The notes under the pieces are model-generated. The model was not told the DNA's origin. It did no database searches and worked only from the letters and a program-made list of their open reading frames with translations. From contig NZ_QXIY01000043.1 of assembly GCF_003570995.1 (NCBI RefSeq), positions 1 to 44,620 on the forward strand: a DNA stretch of 44,620 nucleotides. Direction: 5' to 3'. The position numbers and the translations under genes are program-made. How positions within the stretch are numbered: the stretch's first letter is position 1; every line of letters starts with the position of its first letter. Of the stretch, positions 42,068 through 44,620 are shown piece by piece. This DNA is from Candidatus Cryosericum septentrionale (lineage in GTDB: Bacteria > Caldisericota > Caldisericia > Cryosericales > Cryosericaceae).

Positions 42068-42797
42068 ACCCAAGACATGGTGCACCCCCTTTGTCTTGAA
42101 GAACCGGTCATACCAGAGATACCTCTACGTGGATGGGAAATGGCACCTGATCAGACTGGATAGCCGGCGCAGGAGTCCCTCTTTTGACTCGAAGAATCTG
42201 GATTGGCACCAACGGATGCCTGACAGGGAGCACCTGACGAAGTGGCTGCGCCAACAGACAGGCATCAACGAGGACTTCCGAGACTACGTGCGCGAAATGC
42301 TCGTTGTTCCGACTTTCTCGATGTGCGCTGCGGAAGCGCTCACCAAGGTTTTCATGCGACAGATAGTCACAGCCCGTCAGGCGCGACGGATGTTCTCCGA
42401 TTTCGTGGAAGGGTTCGGCTACAGGAAGGGAGATGTCGTTGGTTTCCCTCCGCCGGAACGTGTTCAGCGGCTAGGCTCAACTGACTTCCGTGACATCGGC
42501 CTCGGCTTCCGCGCCGAGAGGCTAGTAAAGAGTCTCGGCCGCCTTAAGGGCTTCCAAGTCTCCAACCTGACTGATTTGCTTGAAGCCGATGTGCCAGGAA
42601 TAGGCCCGTGGAGTAGGGCGATCTTGGCCGTCGAGTCCGCTCGCGACTACTCACACTACCCCTTCGAAGACAAGAGCGGCACGGCCATCAGGTCACTCAC
42701 CGGCGCAAATGTTGCAGCTGTTGCGCATGATGACCTTCAGCTGGCTGCCGACGTGTATGTCTACGGAGCCTCATACGTAGAGTCAAGACGGAATTAG
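42045..42797 (+). CDS. helix-hairpin-helix DNA glycosylase-like protein
   Basis: 250-aa protein. ATG 42045 has AGGAGGGGG directly upstream and overlaps the preceding gene by 23 bp. The N-terminal part (about 1-70) has a beta-like pattern (RSYQRYLYVDGKWHLIRLDS). The C-terminal part resembles the HhH-GPD superfamily of base-excision glycosylases: LGFRAERLVKSLGRLKG, then the hairpin LLEADVPGIGPWSRAILAVE. The usual catalytic Asp after the hairpin is not certain; D219 and D225 in SARDYSHYPFEDKSG are the nearest candidates. A role in removing or recognising an altered base is the family expectation. Coupling to a radical SAM enzyme on one side and a deoxyribosyltransferase-like protein on the other points to nucleobase chemistry. 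Confidence 0.7.
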   Translation: MAVRLFPEPKTWCTPFVLKNRSYQRYLYVDGKWHLIRLDSRRRSPSFDSKNLDWHQRMPDREHLTKWLRQQTGINEDFRDYVREMLVVPTFSMCAAEALTKVFMRQIVTARQARRMFSDFVEGFGYRKGDVVGFPPPERVQRLGSTDFRDIGLGFRAERLVKSLGRLKGFQVSNLTDLLEADVPGIGPWSRAILAVESARDYSHYPFEDKSGTAIRSLTGANVAAVAHDDLQLAADVYVYGASYVESRRN

Positions 42798-42798
42798 C

Positions 42799-43191
42799 GT
42801 GCGCTGTATCTACCTCGCTCATGCTGTGACCAATGCGGCATCAGGCTACGAGGACATGCGGGTGGCTATCAGGACCGCAGTTCCCGATGCAAAGTGCATA
42901 GAGCCTGAAGGTCGACTTCTTCCAGAGATCATCGCCGAGACGGCCTTCGACGGAATCAAGGCCTGCGATGTCCTGGTTGCCGACATCAGTGAGTACAGCA
43001 TAGGCGTGGGCGTCGAAATCGGATATGCCTTCGGCCTCGGGAAACAGATTGTCTTGATTGCGAAAGAGACCGCCAAAGATGAGATATCGCCATTCCTTCG
43101 TGGAATCGCCCCCGACATTCTCTTCTATAGCAGTGTTGGCGACCTGTCGCGGCAGCTGGCGAGAGCTCTGAGGCGGGACAACTTCCCTTGA
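42799..43191 (+). CDS. nucleoside 2-deoxyribosyltransferase-like protein
   Basis: 130-aa protein from GTG 42799, two bases after the stop of the glycosylase-like gene. It has a Rossmann-like fold: MRCIYLAHAVTNA at the N-terminus, then FDGIKACDVLVADISEYSIG and VGVEIGYAFGLGKQIVLIA. D62 and E73 are placed like the Asp and nucleophilic Glu of nucleoside 2-deoxyribosyltransferases, which break or exchange N-glycosidic bonds. TIR-like and related nucleotide-cleaving proteins share this layout, so NAD or nucleotide cleavage is an alternative. Third gene of the coupled operon. Confidence 0.75.
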   Translation: MRCIYLAHAVTNAASGYEDMRVAIRTAVPDAKCIEPEGRLLPEIIAETAFDGIKACDVLVADISEYSIGVGVEIGYAFGLGKQIVLIAKETAKDEISPFLRGIAPDILFYSSVGDLSRQLARALRRDNFP

Positions 43192-43309
43192 CGAGAAAGT
43201 GCCCTCTTCTCGACCAAGGGAAGGACAGAAGCGTCATCGACAGTCGACATGCAGAGCGAAGTGGCCACTCCTCTCCCACAAACCAGATCGGCACGCTTGG
43301 GCGATGAAG

Positions 43310-44428
43310 CTAGAGCTGGCCCTCGTGGCCGGGATCCTGTTGTCTCTGCCGCCTGTATTGGCGCCAGACCTCCACTGGGCTGAACTTGGCCGCCGCTTCT
43401 CGCATACGGCTCAGTGCCTCGTGGCTGTACCTCGGGAATCGTGACTTCCCGTGCTGGAAAGTGTGACAGCACTTCTCGTCCGATTTCAGGCCGAGCTTCC
43501 ACACAAACGCAGTCGCCTGAGGTGCCGTAAGACTAGCCAGTCGGGCGAGGTCTGTTAGAGCAAACGGGTAGCGCTGCTCGTTATCGACTTCGCGGATGAT
43601 TGCGGCGCTTTCAGCTTCATCCTCTGTCTCCGCGAACTTCACTGGCGGCGCGTCCTTCGCCTTGGCAAGGCGCACGTTGTAGGTCTGGCCGGTGCCGCTT
43701 GCGTCCAACGTCAACGACGCGAGGTTCGGCATTACCTCGCGCCAGGGGCGACCTTGCTTCAGTCGATTCGTCGCCCGGTCGACTTCAAGCGGGGTTGCGG
43801 TGCGCTCTTCCCCCGCCGCTGCGAGATCAATGGCAAGCAGCGGGCGGAGTCGCGCCTTCGCCTCTGCGGTCTTGCGCCGCCCAGGCTCCAACAGGGCCTT
43901 GACTTGGGACACCTCCGTATCGATGAGCAACTCAAGCGATGTCGGAGGATCGGTCGAAACCGGCAGCACACGACTCGGCAGGAAGTCGGCAAGGCTCACG
44001 TCGAACTCCTGTTTCAACACCTTGTCGAACACCGTCACCGCCGTTTGGGTTTGCAGATACAGCGTCTGCTCGGAGAGCATCACCACTGAGTGTTGCGCAG
44101 CGTCGCGAACGTTCGACACGGCCGTCAACGAGAGCGTTTCGGACTCCGTAAGAACCTTCTCGCCCTGATTCCCCAGCATCCGCAAAGCCGTGGCAACACT
44201 GATGCTTTTCGACTCGCGACGACGCTGTATCGACTTGCCACGTTGCAGAAGGACGGCTTTCATCAGCATTTCGTGCGCATGAAGAGCGAAATGTAGGACT
44301 GCTTCCCGCCTTCCTTCCTCATACGGCCGGTTGAAGTGCTCGATCGCAAGGCGAGCAGAGCTGATAGCTCGCTCCAAGTACAGCCTCACGTTGCGTTTGA
44401 CCCTCACAGCAGCCGCACCCCCCAACAT
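43310..44428 (-). CDS. DUF3644/HEPN-type protein
   Basis: 372-aa protein, convergent with the deoxyribosyltransferase-like gene. Residues 15-62 (LYLERAISSARLAIEHFNRP, then HFALHAHEMLMKAVLLQRGK) match the start of DUF3644 proteins. R108-DAAQ-H113 fits the HEPN catalytic R-x4-H, so RNase activity is possible. The C-terminal part (about 290-360) has a winged-helix-like stretch (YPFALTDLARLASLTAPQAT). DUF3644 proteins occur in defence islands. ATG 44428 is used; a GTG at 44407 after GGGGGG is an alternative start. No partner gene is adjacent on this strand inside the window. Confidence 0.7.
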   Translation of the reverse strand: MLGGAAAVRVKRNVRLYLERAISSARLAIEHFNRPYEEGRREAVLHFALHAHEMLMKAVLLQRGKSIQRRRESKSISVATALRMLGNQGEKVLTESETLSLTAVSNVRDAAQHSVVMLSEQTLYLQTQTAVTVFDKVLKQEFDVSLADFLPSRVLPVSTDPPTSLELLIDTEVSQVKALLEPGRRKTAEAKARLRPLLAIDLAAAGEERTATPLEVDRATNRLKQGRPWREVMPNLASLTLDASGTGQTYNVRLAKAKDAPPVKFAETEDEAESAAIIREVDNEQRYPFALTDLARLASLTAPQATAFVWKLGLKSDEKCCHTFQHGKSRFPRYSHEALSRMREAAAKFSPVEVWRQYRRQRQQDPGHEGQL

Positions 44429-44430
44429 CT

Positions 44431-44446
44431 ACTTGCGTCCGCAAGT
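44431..44446. promoter_or_regulatory. palindrome at the start of the DUF3644 gene
   Basis: ACTTGCG-TC-CGCAAGT has perfect 7-bp arms and lies 3 bases upstream of ATG 44428, where the ribosome binding site should be. It is a possible operator for autoregulation or an mRNA hairpin limiting translation. Confidence 0.35.
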
Positions 44447-44518
44447 CCTCCGTTCAGCCGGCCAACGACAACATGTGCGGCTCGAACGAGCGACCAGGAC
44501 CCTGACATGCGAAATCGA

Positions 44519-44620
44519 CTACGCCGGCCACGGGAGGTTCTCGGTTGCGCCGAAGATGTGCCCGTCGTCAACCCAACAATGGGTGTAGCCCCCAGGACCG
44601 AAGATGTGGCCTCCGTCGAT
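44519..44620 (-). CDS. C-terminal end of a protein with DGHIFG repeats (5' end outside window)
   Basis: The minus strand from the right edge reads IDGGHIFGPGGYTHCWVDDG, continues HIFGATENLPWPA and stops with TAG at 44519-44521. D-G-G-H-I-F-G and D-D-G-H-I-F-G are two units of a 16-residue repeat. The regular repeat and absence of stops to the edge support a real gene. The family is not recognised; repeats like this can form beta-solenoids or small metal or sugar-binding folds. Confidence 0.6.
   Translation of the reverse strand: MDGGHIFGPGGYTHCWVDDGHIFGATENLPWPA

Overview
The window is GC-rich double-stranded DNA with many GTG/TTG starts, purine-rich ribosome binding sites and transposase types common in soil Actinomycetota. 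A Thermoleophilia-like or related high-GC actinobacterium is the best guess, made from style and not from a marker gene. It is an accessory region: integrases, insertion sequences and relics alternate with catabolic and defence-type genes.

Left part (1-8.7 kb): a DUF1028 protein running off the left edge, then a mobile segment with a zinc-ribbon tyrosine recombinase and an Apea-like HEPN protein. It also holds a bare 3' half of a tRNA-Cys gene (probable attachment site), a 272-bp MITE-like element, a zinc-ribbon/PH-like protein, and a decayed 1.18-kb rve-type IS with clear terminal inverted repeats.

Catabolic part (8.7-29.3 kb): a PucR regulator, a HisD-family dehydrogenase, a family-5 solute-binding lipoprotein, a translationally coupled trio (FucI-like isomerase, FGGY kinase, LacI regulator), and on the other strand a complete Opp/Dpp-type ABC operon ending in an AstE/AspA-type hydrolase. 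Relics of an integrase, an IS1595-type, an rve-type and an IS3-type element are wedged between these units. The set looks like uptake and breakdown of small amide-, peptide- or sugar-like compounds; the substrate cannot be read from sequence.

Defence/mobile part (29.3-44.6 kb): a type ISP-like restriction-modification protein coupled to a 48-aa protein and a SEC-C protein, followed by what reads as an integron-type gene cassette array without an IntI integrase. The cassette genes encode RusA-like, Mrr-like, HEPN-like and small helical proteins. Two attC-like sites are intact (35004-35063, 35767-35856). A third is split by an IS110/IS1111-type element inserted exactly in its core site, and a lone core site lies at 38115. 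Next come a second copy of the zinc-ribbon integrase and then a tight three-gene operon: a nucleotidyltransferase fused to a B12-type radical SAM enzyme, a helix-hairpin-helix glycosylase-like protein, and a nucleoside-deoxyribosyltransferase-like protein. I do not recognise this operon as a described system. A DUF3644/HEPN protein and the end of a DGHIFG-repeat protein close the window.

The strongest leads are the attC array interrupted by an attC-targeting IS, and the NTase-radical SAM/glycosylase/deoxyribosyltransferase operon.
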